Below, one piece after another: positions 16,742-24,641 of a stretch of 64,000 nucleotides of DNA (its first letter is position 1; each line of letters starts with the position of its first letter). This stretch comes from an uncultured Phascolarctobacterium sp. (lineage in GTDB: Bacteria > Bacillota > Negativicutes > Acidaminococcales > Acidaminococcaceae): positions 74,970 through 138,969 of the forward strand of contig URGS01000001.1 in the NCBI GenBank assembly GCA_900547415.1, read 5' to 3'. The notes under the pieces are model-generated. The model ran no database searches. It had not been told where the DNA came from and saw nothing but the letters and a program-made list of their open reading frames with translations. The position numbers and the translations under genes are program-made.

Positions 16742-17749
16742 TCACTCCTTGTATATTGAATCTATTTTAAGAGCCATGGACTCCTGCGCCAGCTTCACGC
16801 CAACACTGCTGTCCAAAGCTGCATAAGTCTCTTTAATGATGTCTAAAGCCTGCTTAAGACTGCGGGAGCTCCACCCCCTGCTTAACTGCTGCAGACCTGT
16901 TTCTATATCACAATTATATAATGCTATTTTAGCATCTGCGCGGATTATCAGCAAATCACGCAATAAAAGCTGCAAGAGCTTAACAAATAAAATCGCCTGA
17001 TTTCTATCATATTTTTCTACCCAAGGACGACCAACTACATAGTCCATAGGCATCTTTAGGGGCAAAGCCTCCAAAAAGGCTACTGCCTGCTGACGAACTT
17101 CAAAAACCTGCTGTTCCAGAAGTCTCACCGCTGCGCCTAAGGAGCCTTCGCTGATACGTGCCAATACGAGAGCATGCTCCTTACCTACGCCACGTTCAAG
17201 CAGCGCCTGATACACCAGCTCCTCTGGAATAAGCTGAAAGCGTACCTTGACCACACGAGACAGAATAGTAGTCAAAAGCTTGTCCTCCGACTCAGCCAAT
17301 AGAATGATCACCCAGCCTGCAGGAGGCTCCTCCAATAGCTTTAAAAAGCTGTTGGCAGCGTACACTGTCATAGAGTCAACCCCATCAATAATGCAGACCT
17401 TATTCTGTGACATAACAGGTGCAAAGGCAGCCTTGCCAGTTAGCTCACGTACCTGGTCAATACCTATATCCTTAATGCGTCCTGTCTTGGTGTCCTGCTC
17501 CTGCTCCAAAAGGATAAAATCAGGGTGACTGAAATTACCATCCTCCAAATTCATCAGACGGCAGGATTCACAGTCATCAGTACCAGTACTGCTTTCGCAA
17601 AGGAGAGTTTTGGCAAATTCCAAGGCCAGACGCTTTTTACCAAGTCCGGCAGCACCAAGAAACAGCAGCGCATGAGGTCTTTCCTGTGCATGAAGATAGC
17701 TGCTTAAAAAGCTTTTTACTCCCTCATGTCCCAGAACATCATTCCACAT
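16742..17749 (-). CDS. holB: DNA polymerase III delta' subunit
   Basis: The delta' subunit is the stator of the clamp loader that places the sliding clamp on primed DNA. The true start is the ATG at 17749 (MWNDVLGHEGV), two bases after the tmk stop; the longer upstream frame overlaps tmk. The 335-residue protein has a P-loop-like GAAGLGKKRLAL and a zinc-knuckle stretch CESSTGTDDCESC. NSFLKLLEEPP and the SRV segment are the AAA+ sensor regions seen in delta'. GAGG lies about 10 bases before the start. Confidence 0.93.
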   Translation of the reverse strand: MWNDVLGHEGVKSFLSSYLHAQERPHALLFLGAAGLGKKRLALEFAKTLLCESSTGTDDCESCRLMNLEDGNFSHPDFILLEQEQDTKTGRIKDIGIDQVRELTGKAAFAPVMSQNKVCIIDGVDSMTVYAANSFLKLLEEPPAGWVIILLAESEDKLLTTILSRVVKVRFQLIPEELVYQALLERGVGKEHALVLARISEGSLGAAVRLLEQQVFEVRQQAVAFLEALPLKMPMDYVVGRPWVEKYDRNQAILFVKLLQLLLRDLLIIRADAKIALYNCDIETGLQQLSRGWSSRSLKQALDIIKETYAALDSSVGVKLAQESMALKIDSIYKE

Positions 17750-17750
17750 T

Positions 17751-18386
17751 TTACAGCTTCCTCTCCAAAAATTCCCCAATAACATCCATAATTGCTGCGC
17801 TGACAGCAGCTTCACTGCCTTCAGCATTTATGATACGCATACGCTCAGGCTCCGCCTTCGCTAAGGCTGCAAAGGCACTGCGCAGCTTGTACTGCAGCTC
17901 CAAGCCCTGCTCTTCATAGCGGTCGGTTACACCTCTGGCATCTCTGCGTTTGAGTAAAAGCTTAGGGTCACCATCCAGCACCAAGGTCAGATCCGGTGCA
18001 AGTCCTTCTGTAGCAAAAGCGTTCAGCTGACGCAAATCAGTGAGCTCATCTATGGTCTTGCCTGCGGCCAACCCCTGATAAGCCAATGTAGAGTCGCTAA
18101 AGCGGTCACATAAAACTATCTTTCCCGCCTCAAGAGCAGGCCTAAGCAGCTTGTCCACATGCTCACTTCTGGCAGCAAGATATAAAAGTGTCTGAGTAGT
18201 ATTATTCAACGGCAAAGCAGCGTCAAGCACCAAAGTTCTAACCTTCTCTGCCAGCTCCGTACCACCTGGCTCACGGCTTTCCACTACCTCATAGCCCTGC
18301 TGACGCAAAAGCTCTGCAGCCTTATGAAGCTGTGTGGTTTTACCTGCGCCGTCCAAGCCCTCTAAAGTTATAAATAAACCCTTCAT
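17751..18386 (-). CDS. tmk: Thymidylate kinase
   Basis: Tmk phosphorylates dTMP to dTDP, an essential step towards dTTP. The P-loop EGLDGAGKTTQ is near residues 9-19, ESREPGGTELAEKVR contains the conserved substrate-contact Arg, and CDRFSDSTLAYQG is the DR motif. At 211 residues the size is standard. It starts 4 bases after the decarboxylase stop, so it is the second gene of this operon. tmk beside holB, and preceded by an Orn/Lys/Arg decarboxylase, is typical of Bacillales and Clostridia. Confidence 0.97.
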   Translation of the reverse strand: MKGLFITLEGLDGAGKTTQLHKAAELLRQQGYEVVESREPGGTELAEKVRTLVLDAALPLNNTTQTLLYLAARSEHVDKLLRPALEAGKIVLCDRFSDSTLAYQGLAAGKTIDELTDLRQLNAFATEGLAPDLTLVLDGDPKLLLKRRDARGVTDRYEEQGLELQYKLRSAFAALAKAEPERMRIINAEGSEAAVSAAIMDVIGEFLERKL

Positions 18387-18390
18387 AAAA

Positions 18391-19875
18391 TTATCCTCTC
18401 AAAACTCGCACCGTCAAAAGCTGAGAATCAGCAGGACCACTTACAGGCAGTCCCAAGGCCCTCTGCTTTTGGCAGTAGGCTATAATTTCCTCGGTAATAC
18501 GCTCACCAGGCAACAGTACAGGAATTCCAGGCGGATAAAAGCTTACCTGCTCCGCACATATCCTTCCTGCCGACTCTTCCAAAAGCACACTTTCCTTAGG
18601 ACTATTAAAAACCTGACGCAAGGACATAACTGCCTCCGTTCCAGGGACCTTAATAGCCTGAGCCTGCTCTTGACGCGGCCTTTTATTCTTAGACATATAT
18701 TCCAAGGCACTGCGGATACGTGCCAATCCATCAGCAAAGCCGCCATCCATATCTGCGTAGGTTACCAAAAACAATACGTTTTCAGCATCTACCAGCTCCA
18801 CTGCAACCTTAAAGCTGCGGAAAATATCTCCTGCCTCAACACCGCTGATGCCCCAGTCTACAAAATTAACTGTAACCTTGGTCATATCAAGAGCAAGGCC
18901 GTCACAATCCTGCGGCTCCATTACTCGCAAGCCAGCAAACTCACCGCACAGCTTACGCAAACGTTGTGCCGCTTCACAGGCCAGCTCACTCATTAATGTA
19001 CCATGGGCCTGCAGCTGAGCTCGAGCAGCGTCCAGAGATGCCATCAAAAAGTAATTGGGACTAGTAGTTGTCAAAATACTCATCACATCAGCAGCACGCT
19101 GCAAATCAAGTCGTTCACCCTGAAAATGAACCATACTGCATTGGGTCATAGCACCTACTATTTTATGAGTGCTTTGTGCGCAGGCGTCAGCCCCCTGCTG
19201 CAAAGCAGACTTTGGCAAAAGCTCACTAAAGCCCAAATGAGGACCATGAGCTTCATCAACCAAAAGCACTGCGCCTCTAGCGTGACAAATTTCTGCAATC
19301 TCACTGACCTTGGCTGCAACGCCATAGTAGTTAGGACTTGTCAGTAAAACAGCCTTAATCTCTGCATCCTTGTCTAAAGCAGCCTTTACAGCTTCAGGAG
19401 TAACCTGCAGCTGAATACCAAAGGCCTCACTGTATTCTGGCTCCAGATAAACTACTTCAATACCACCCAGCACTAGACCACCTGCCACACTGCGATGAGC
19501 ATTACGTGGCAAAAGCAGCTTTTCACCAGGCTGCAGCGCCGTCATCAGCATAGCATGTATAGCCTGACTAGTACCATTTACTGCCCAAAAGCAAGCATCA
19601 CTGCCATAGGTCTTAGCTGCCAGCTCCTGCGCCTCCTTGATATACATAGTAGGCTCGTGAATATCGTCCAACTCACTCATGAGAGACACATCCATAGGAA
19701 CGGCTTTGCCCAGCTCACTGCGCAAAGCCTGCGCCATACCACGGCCTCCCTTATGACCAGGAGTGTGCAAGGGATAAATATTTTCAGCCTTATATTTCAG
19801 CATCGCTTCTAACAACGGCATGCGCAAATCATTACGATTGACGCCGTCTAAAAGCTCCTGCCAGTTCTTTTCCAT
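18391..19875 (-). CDS. Orn/Lys/Arg decarboxylase family PLP enzyme (fold type I)
   Basis: This 494-residue protein has the aspartate-aminotransferase-fold decarboxylase domain: HTPGHKGG near residue 38, VDEAHGPHLGFS, and the PLP lysine in STHKIVGAMTQ. The C-terminal domain (PPGIPVLLPGERIT) is also present. B. subtilis SpeA (arginine) and YaaO are in this family; the substrate cannot be settled by eye. It opens the decarboxylase-tmk-holB-ricT operon, as yaaO-tmk does in B. subtilis. The window also encodes a different decarboxylase fold at 24.6 kb, so two polyamine-forming routes may coexist. Confidence 0.9.
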   Translation of the reverse strand: MEKNWQELLDGVNRNDLRMPLLEAMLKYKAENIYPLHTPGHKGGRGMAQALRSELGKAVPMDVSLMSELDDIHEPTMYIKEAQELAAKTYGSDACFWAVNGTSQAIHAMLMTALQPGEKLLLPRNAHRSVAGGLVLGGIEVVYLEPEYSEAFGIQLQVTPEAVKAALDKDAEIKAVLLTSPNYYGVAAKVSEIAEICHARGAVLLVDEAHGPHLGFSELLPKSALQQGADACAQSTHKIVGAMTQCSMVHFQGERLDLQRAADVMSILTTTSPNYFLMASLDAARAQLQAHGTLMSELACEAAQRLRKLCGEFAGLRVMEPQDCDGLALDMTKVTVNFVDWGISGVEAGDIFRSFKVAVELVDAENVLFLVTYADMDGGFADGLARIRSALEYMSKNKRPRQEQAQAIKVPGTEAVMSLRQVFNSPKESVLLEESAGRICAEQVSFYPPGIPVLLPGERITEEIIAYCQKQRALGLPVSGPADSQLLTVRVLRG

Positions 19876-19906
19876 AATAAGCCTCCAAAAATAAACTTAT
19901 CATTTT

Positions 19907-19936
19907 ATTTTATCATAAAAACACTACGGTCTACAA
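19907..19936 (-). promoter_or_regulatory. Promoter of the decarboxylase-tmk-holB operon
   Basis: TGATAAAAT extended -10 (hexamer 19907-19912) with TTGTAG (19931-19936) after an 18-base spacer on the minus strand. Confidence 0.55.
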
Positions 19937-19984
19937 ATAAAATCTCTATTGAAATGATAGTAAATCAAATAGCTGACTTAAAAG

Positions 19985-20019
19985 ATAAAAGGGACGCACC
20001 CATTGCCAGTGCGTCCCTT
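19985..20019 (-). terminator. Terminator after the exported-protein pair
   Basis: GGGACGCAC pairs with GTGCGTCCC (9 bp) with TTTTATCTTTT following on the minus strand. Confidence 0.85.
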
Positions 20020-20073
20020 AGGATAATTTTAGATATCTAGTTGTCGTAAAGGCCCACCATAGTATAGGCAAAA

Positions 20074-20550
20074 TTATCTGCCCCATGAAGGAACTTTAGC
20101 TTTACTCTCCATAGATTTTAAGGCTACCTCATAGATTTTTAGCAATGTTTTATCATTGCCAACATCCTTTATTTCCATATCATTACCTAAATTTAAGCAT
20201 ATATTTCCTTTGTCGTCATATATATGCTGGGCAACAATACAGTAGGTTCTGCCAAAATTATCAAACATATATAAAGTAAGCATTCCCACAGCATTTTCCA
20301 ATCCTTCTGTACTACGGATGTCTGCAATAAAACCTTGGTCCTGATAACGTTCTTCAACAGCAACAATCAAGAATGCAGCACTCTCCCTATGTACAACCTT
20401 AACATTATCCAAATCAACATAAAGACTGCCTACATTACTTTGGCCAACTGCTATGTAATTGCCAGCATGCTCAGCCGCCCAAGTACAGCTAGGGAAAAAG
20501 CTTAACAAAGCTCCACAAAGAAATGCAAGAATTTTTTTCTTCATAGCCAT
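20074..20550 (-). CDS. Small exported protein of unknown function
   Basis: This 158-residue protein starts with a signal peptide (KKKILAFLCGALLSF, likely cut after WAA). The mature part looks like the short beta-rich surface or periplasmic proteins common in Negativicutes: YIAVGQSNVGSLYVDLDNVKV, then LTLYMFDNFGRTYCIVAQHIYD. No domain is recognised. The ATG shares one base with the upstream stop (TAATG) and has no separate ribosome site, so translation should be coupled to the preceding gene. An internal ATG two codons on is an alternative start. Confidence 0.75.
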   Translation of the reverse strand: MAMKKKILAFLCGALLSFFPSCTWAAEHAGNYIAVGQSNVGSLYVDLDNVKVVHRESAAFLIVAVEERYQDQGFIADIRSTEGLENAVGMLTLYMFDNFGRTYCIVAQHIYDDKGNICLNLGNDMEIKDVGNDKTLLKIYEVALKSMESKAKVPSWGR

Positions 20551-20969
20551 TATTTAGAAGCTTTTTCTGCTTGCAGCTTGGTGATAGCAAAATCAACCAG
20601 TCTGCCCTTTTTATCACAGGTAAGAATAAAAGCAACTAAGTCTTCCTTAGTGCAGTTAGAAATATAAGTTACTCTATCAAACTGGTCATAACGCTCATAA
20701 GAGAAGAATTTATTGTTTTTTACATTACCAAATTGAGATTTTACTTGTTTTTGCAGTTCTGCAAATGCTTGAGCATTAATTTTAGATTTCAAATCAGTAC
20801 TAAAACCACCTGCTACTTCAGTATAAGCAGCCGGAGTAGATTTAAAGCCAGCCATAAATTTTTCCGCACTGTCCTGTGCTTTATTCAAAGCACCACCGTC
20901 AGCTGCCATACACAAGCTGCTAAATGCCAGCGTAAAAATAGCAGTAAGCATTAAAATTAATTTTTTCAT
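20550..20969 (-). CDS. Small exported protein of unknown function
   Basis: The 139-residue product starts at the ATG at 20969 with GGAG 9 bases upstream. It has a signal peptide (MKKLILMLTAIFTLAFSS, cleaved after CMA). The mature domain, about 115 residues, contains GGFSTDLKSKINAQAFAELQKQ and SYERYDQFDRVTYISNC, resembling DUF3887/DUF4019-like small periplasmic domains only loosely. It lies between the adhesin gene and the coupled exported protein. A hairpin separates it from the adhesin, so it may depend partly on read-through from the adhesin promoter. Confidence 0.75.
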   Translation of the reverse strand: MKKLILMLTAIFTLAFSSLCMAADGGALNKAQDSAEKFMAGFKSTPAAYTEVAGGFSTDLKSKINAQAFAELQKQVKSQFGNVKNNKFFSYERYDQFDRVTYISNCTKEDLVAFILTCDKKGRLVDFAITKLQAEKASK

Positions 20970-21007
20970 AGAAAATTGCTCCTTTATTAAAATCTTGATT
21001 AGATATG

Positions 21008-21038
21008 ACAAAGACGGACTACAATAGCCCGTCTTTGT
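21008..21038 (-). terminator. Hairpin after the adhesin gene
   Basis: ACAAAGACGG pairs with CCGTCTTTGT (10 bp). There is no clear U tract, so it may be a leaky terminator or an mRNA-stabilising 3' end. Confidence 0.5.
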
Positions 21039-21086
21039 CTTGAAAGGTTGATTTTTATATCAGCTCAATATGAGCCTCTATCAAAA

Positions 21087-23954
21087 TTATTTTGCAGCTT
21101 TTTTCGCAGCTAATTCAGCATGACGTTGTTGTTGTTTTTCAACTTTTGCCAGCTCAGCAGCCTTTTTGATTGCAGCAGCTTTTTCAAGCTTTACTTTTTC
21201 AGCAGCTCTTTCCTTAGCAGCTTTCATTTCAGCAGGAGTCTTGCGGCCGAATTTCCAGGTTGCACCAATACCGCCCATTACTTCATCGCCAGAGGTAGAA
21301 ACGCTCATGCTCAGCATGAAGTCTTTGTTCGGATAGTGGAAGAAGCCCAGTGCAGCGCCGGTTTCACTTCTGTATTGGCCAACGCCTACAGCAATTTCAG
21401 TCGGAGCTTCAGGATCATAACCCATAGTTCTCAAGTTAGCGATAGCAGCTGCCATTGCACCAACTTTGTCAATCTTCTCATCAACTCTATCAATGCGGCT
21501 ATTAGCATCTGCCAGACCTTGTTCCAGATTATCTACACGGCTGCCAACATTGGACAGGCTAACCTCTTTGTCAGTACCCTTGTTAATAACAACATCGTCC
21601 TTGGATACGGAAGTACCATTTTCGCCGCCAACAGTTACGCCGTCTTTAGATACGGTAGTTCCATTTTCGCCACCAACGTTTACGCTATCTTTAGATACTG
21701 TGGTGTCGCCAACAGTTACTTTGTTGGAGGTAATACCGTCTTTATCAATAGTGGTGTCACCAACAGTTACTTTGTTGGAAGTAATGCCGTCTTTACTAAT
21801 AGTGGTATCACCAACAACTACATTATCAGCGTTAACAGTACCAGCATTTACGTTACCAGCATTAATGTTACCACTGCCAGCATTTACATCACCAACGGTC
21901 AGGTCGCCATCAATTTGAGTATGACCTTCTTCGGTCTTGTCTTTATTGATGTTTTGGGTCTTATCCTGCAGATCTTTGATGGCCTCATCATATTTTTCAA
22001 CATTAGTTCTATATTCATCATAGAAATCGCCTAAATTAATAGAACCATACTTGCCAGAAGTAAAGCTTGCGTTAGCCCCCAGATTTACAGCACCCTTGAA
22101 AGTTGCTGCGCCACTATCGCCGTCAACAACAAATTGACCAGCAGCAGTAGAGAATGTACCATCGCTTGCAATCATAGTCTTGCCTTCGATTTCAGTTACG
22201 AATTTTCCTTCTACTGCGCTTTTTCTACGCTCAATACCAGCTACATTTTTGTTGGACGCTTCAACATCAGATTTCAAATCTTCAATGTTAATTCCATTGT
22301 AAGTAGTAGCTTGAATGTTACCATCTTTATCTACACTAAATTTACCATTGGAAATATTACCACCATTAATTATAGTAGAACCGGCTTCACCATTGGTAAA
22401 GGTTACACCATTTTCTCCTACACGAACATTGCTACCAAAAGCATTGCCCAGCAACACACCATTATTGTCTACAACAACAGCATTGTTACCATTTTTCATA
22501 CCAGCTTGGTCAGCACCTACATAAAGAGTAGAGTTACCAACTTTAGAGGTTACGGTACCATCTTTATCTACTTTAAATGCACCATTTGCAACGGACAATG
22601 TGCCTTGAGCTTCAACATTGCCATCAGCATCAACGCCAAACTTCTTATCAAGAACACCTACACTCAAGCCGCCACTTGCATTGATTCCGTCAAAGCCAAT
22701 AGTATTACCATTGATAATAGCATCTCCAGCTACAGAAGCCAAAATTTGTGTCTTGCCGTCCTTACCAAATTTAATACCGTTCTCAGATAAACTTACTCCA
22801 TTAATAGCACCTTTAGTTGTAATATCACCAGTAGCACCACTAACTGCAAAGTTGCCATTACCAGTAGAGAATCCATTCTCGGCAATAATAGAACCAGGAG
22901 TATAAACATTGCCTACAGAATTAATAGCTACTTTACCCTCTATGATAGTTTCATTTTCACGAGGTCTAGTAATACCAGCAACGTTAGCACTAACTTTATC
23001 AATACCTTCAACACTATTTGCTAATTCGCCAATATTTACACCATTGAAAGATTCTGCAGTAATTGTTGCACCGTTGATAGTACCATCAATAGACATGTTA
23101 CCACGAACACTTAAATTTTGGTTCAGAGCTAAACCGCCTTCTCTTGTTAAAAGAACATTCAGCTTACCATCATCACCATACATTTTCAGGCCTTCAGCAG
23201 ACATAGAAACTACTTTATTGGTAGCACTAGAATTAATAGTCAGTTCGCCCTTCTCCATACGTACATTAGGACCATTTAAGGAACCAAAGCGACCTAAACC
23301 ATCTGCTACTACGTTACCTGCAACATTTACGGAGTTAAATTCAGCAGCACCTTCTCTATTAATAGAAGCTGCAACGGTTGTACCATCTTCTTCATATACC
23401 CACAAGCCAGCCTTATTATTAACACGTACGGTGTCTTCAATATATGTAGAAGCTCTATCACCTTTAGTTGCACGACGAATACCTGCAACATTGTTACCCA
23501 TTGCTTTAACATCGATACCATTAACTAAAACTTCGTCACCATTAGTTGCTAAAGAAACACCATTGAATGTTTTTGCATTAACCTCGCCTGTATCAGCATC
23601 CAAGTTAATTTGGGGAACACCATTTTTCAAACCAACCGCAATGCTACCACTGGTTCCATCAATAACCGTTTTAATACTATTACCATCTAAGCCACCAACG
23701 GATATTGTTCCTTTAGTACTGAGATTGCCACTAGCAGGATCAAGATACAGAGTATCATCACCATTTTTAGCTTCAGTATAAATCATAGTTTTTCCTGGAA
23801 CAACTTCTTTAATGACAAAATTGCCGTCAGAACCCTCAATCTTCAACTCATCACCATTTACAGGAGCTGCAAATACAGGAGCTGAATATAAGCCAACCAT
23901 AACGGAAGCACACAACATAGATGCCACAACCATAGACTTATTGTTTTTCAACAT
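21087..23954 (-). CDS. YadA-type trimeric autotransporter adhesin
   Basis: This 955-residue surface protein has a signal peptide (ending PVFA near residue 27). A long passenger is built of short repeats rich in DKDG, NGV and TTxSKDGI motifs, followed by a coiled-coil neck (RVDNLEQGLADANSRIDRVDEKID). The C-terminal YadA anchor runs from MAAAIANLRTMGY through AVGVGQYRSETGAALG to GGIGATWKFG. Type Vc autotransporters trimerise through this anchor and display the passenger outside, so the cell must have an outer membrane. I used the ATG at 23954, 8 bases after AAGGAAGG. Oddly, 52 Ala/Lys/Glu-rich residues follow the anchor, which in known family members ends the protein. The promoter has a homopolymer tract. 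Confidence 0.92.
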   Translation of the reverse strand: MLKNNKSMVVASMLCASVMVGLYSAPVFAAPVNGDELKIEGSDGNFVIKEVVPGKTMIYTEAKNGDDTLYLDPASGNLSTKGTISVGGLDGNSIKTVIDGTSGSIAVGLKNGVPQINLDADTGEVNAKTFNGVSLATNGDEVLVNGIDVKAMGNNVAGIRRATKGDRASTYIEDTVRVNNKAGLWVYEEDGTTVAASINREGAAEFNSVNVAGNVVADGLGRFGSLNGPNVRMEKGELTINSSATNKVVSMSAEGLKMYGDDGKLNVLLTREGGLALNQNLSVRGNMSIDGTINGATITAESFNGVNIGELANSVEGIDKVSANVAGITRPRENETIIEGKVAINSVGNVYTPGSIIAENGFSTGNGNFAVSGATGDITTKGAINGVSLSENGIKFGKDGKTQILASVAGDAIINGNTIGFDGINASGGLSVGVLDKKFGVDADGNVEAQGTLSVANGAFKVDKDGTVTSKVGNSTLYVGADQAGMKNGNNAVVVDNNGVLLGNAFGSNVRVGENGVTFTNGEAGSTIINGGNISNGKFSVDKDGNIQATTYNGINIEDLKSDVEASNKNVAGIERRKSAVEGKFVTEIEGKTMIASDGTFSTAAGQFVVDGDSGAATFKGAVNLGANASFTSGKYGSINLGDFYDEYRTNVEKYDEAIKDLQDKTQNINKDKTEEGHTQIDGDLTVGDVNAGSGNINAGNVNAGTVNADNVVVGDTTISKDGITSNKVTVGDTTIDKDGITSNKVTVGDTTVSKDSVNVGGENGTTVSKDGVTVGGENGTSVSKDDVVINKGTDKEVSLSNVGSRVDNLEQGLADANSRIDRVDEKIDKVGAMAAAIANLRTMGYDPEAPTEIAVGVGQYRSETGAALGFFHYPNKDFMLSMSVSTSGDEVMGGIGATWKFGRKTPAEMKAAKERAAEKVKLEKAAAIKKAAELAKVEKQQQRHAELAAKKAAK
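21606..21695 (-). repeat. Two 45-bp tandem repeats inside the adhesin gene
   Basis: The units start 45 bases apart (CCATTTTCGCC at 21616 and 21661) and encode 15-residue GGENGTTVSKDGVTV-type units. In-frame length changes would be tolerated. Confidence 0.7.
21702..21854 (-). repeat. Three 51-bp tandem repeats inside the adhesin gene
   Basis: Unit starts at 21702, 21753 and 21804 give a 51-bp (17-residue) period encoding VTVGDTTIxKDGITSNK-type repeats. Neighbouring units differ at few positions. Confidence 0.75.
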
Positions 23955-24039
23955 TTTAGACACCTTCCTTTAAAACCTTTTATTCCACAAAATCTTTGCG
24001 AAACACTTAAAGCTTGTTTAAGCCACACTTTCGCCTGGT

Positions 24040-24070
24040 ATTATATTAGCACTCCACCCCCCCGAGTCAA
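24040..24070 (-). promoter_or_regulatory. Adhesin promoter with a 7-base C/G tract in its spacer
   Basis: On the minus strand TTGACT (24065-24070) is followed by seven consecutive G (C tract at 24057-24063 on plus) and then GAGTGCTAATATAAT. The spacer is 16 bases to TAATAT or 19 to TATAAT. A tract here can change spacer length by slippage. The same stretch contains one perfect CIRCE half-site (GAGTGCTAA) and GAGT nine bases away, too incomplete to call CIRCE. The 5' leader is about 80 bases. Confidence 0.7.
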
Positions 24071-24322
24071 GTGTTCTATAGGAAAATACAGCACTTTTAA
24101 TTACTTAGTCTATTTTCAATCTGTTCACAATATTAATTTTCAAGCAACCCTTACATAGATTGGATTCTTAATACAACTTTATATTAAAATATTTCTACAA
24201 TAATAATAAATAACAAAACATGTTCTCGTTTATGCTTAAATTGCCAGAGACTTCTATCTATCACGTTCATAAGAAAAATTTTTCCTTTTAATTCTTTAAG
24301 CTGCTATTCTGTATTTCTCCCA

Positions 24323-24369
24323 TAAAAAAGCTCCTGGCCTACTAACATAATTAGTAAACCAGAAGCTTT
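24323..24369 (-). terminator. Intrinsic terminator downstream of the lysine/ornithine decarboxylase
   Basis: An imperfect 16-bp stem (AAAGCT, CTGG and TACTAA arms) is followed by TTTTTT on the minus strand. It is the first U-tailed hairpin after the decarboxylase gene, so the intervening repeat region is probably its 3' UTR. Confidence 0.7.
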
Positions 24370-24431
24370 AACAACACTATGCTTTTTATTATTGAATGTA
24401 ATTAAACTGTTAGTTTATCTCAGAAGAACAA

Positions 24432-24588
24432 CGACGGCGTACTAACAGTACTTCTAGGAAAATTAACGCCGCAAACAAGGTATTCGCAGTTGTACTTAAC
24501 TAAGACCGCGGAGAATGCCTCAGATGCTAGAAAATGCGACGGCGTACTAACTACAAACTAAGACTGCAGCGAATGCGCCAGATACGAG
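24432..24588. repeat. Pair of degenerate intergenic repeats
   Basis: CGACGGCGTACTAAC occurs identically at 24432-24446 and 24537-24551. A 33-base segment at 24498-24530 (AACTAAGACCGCGGAGAATG...) recurs at 24556-24588 with 7 mismatches. There is no ORF. This looks like a dispersed intergenic repeat family represented by two decayed copies. The rest of the 23955-24641 gap holds the adhesin promoter, AT-rich sequence and the terminator at 24323. Confidence 0.65.
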
Positions 24589-24590
24589 GC

Positions 24591-24619
24591 AGGATTCATA
24601 GACTACGTCTATGAATCCT
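24591..24619. repeat. Perfect 13-bp inverted repeat with 3-base loop
   Basis: AGGATTCATAGAC / GTCTATGAATCCT with loop TAC lies 23 bases beyond the decarboxylase stop. It lacks a U tract, so it is more a processing or repeat-associated hairpin than a terminator. Confidence 0.75.
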
Positions 24620-24641
24620 AACGAAGTAGATGACGTATTTA

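Noticed and set aside
22909..23781. Plus-strand open frame of 290 codons rich in Pro, Leu and Ser
   Set aside because: Mirror of the repetitive adhesin gene; composition is explained by the repeats on the other strand.
24046..24068. CIRCE heat-shock operator at the adhesin promoter
   Set aside because: One half-site (GAGTGCTAA) is perfect and the nine-base spacing fits, but the other half matches at only four positions, and an adhesin is not a usual HrcA target.
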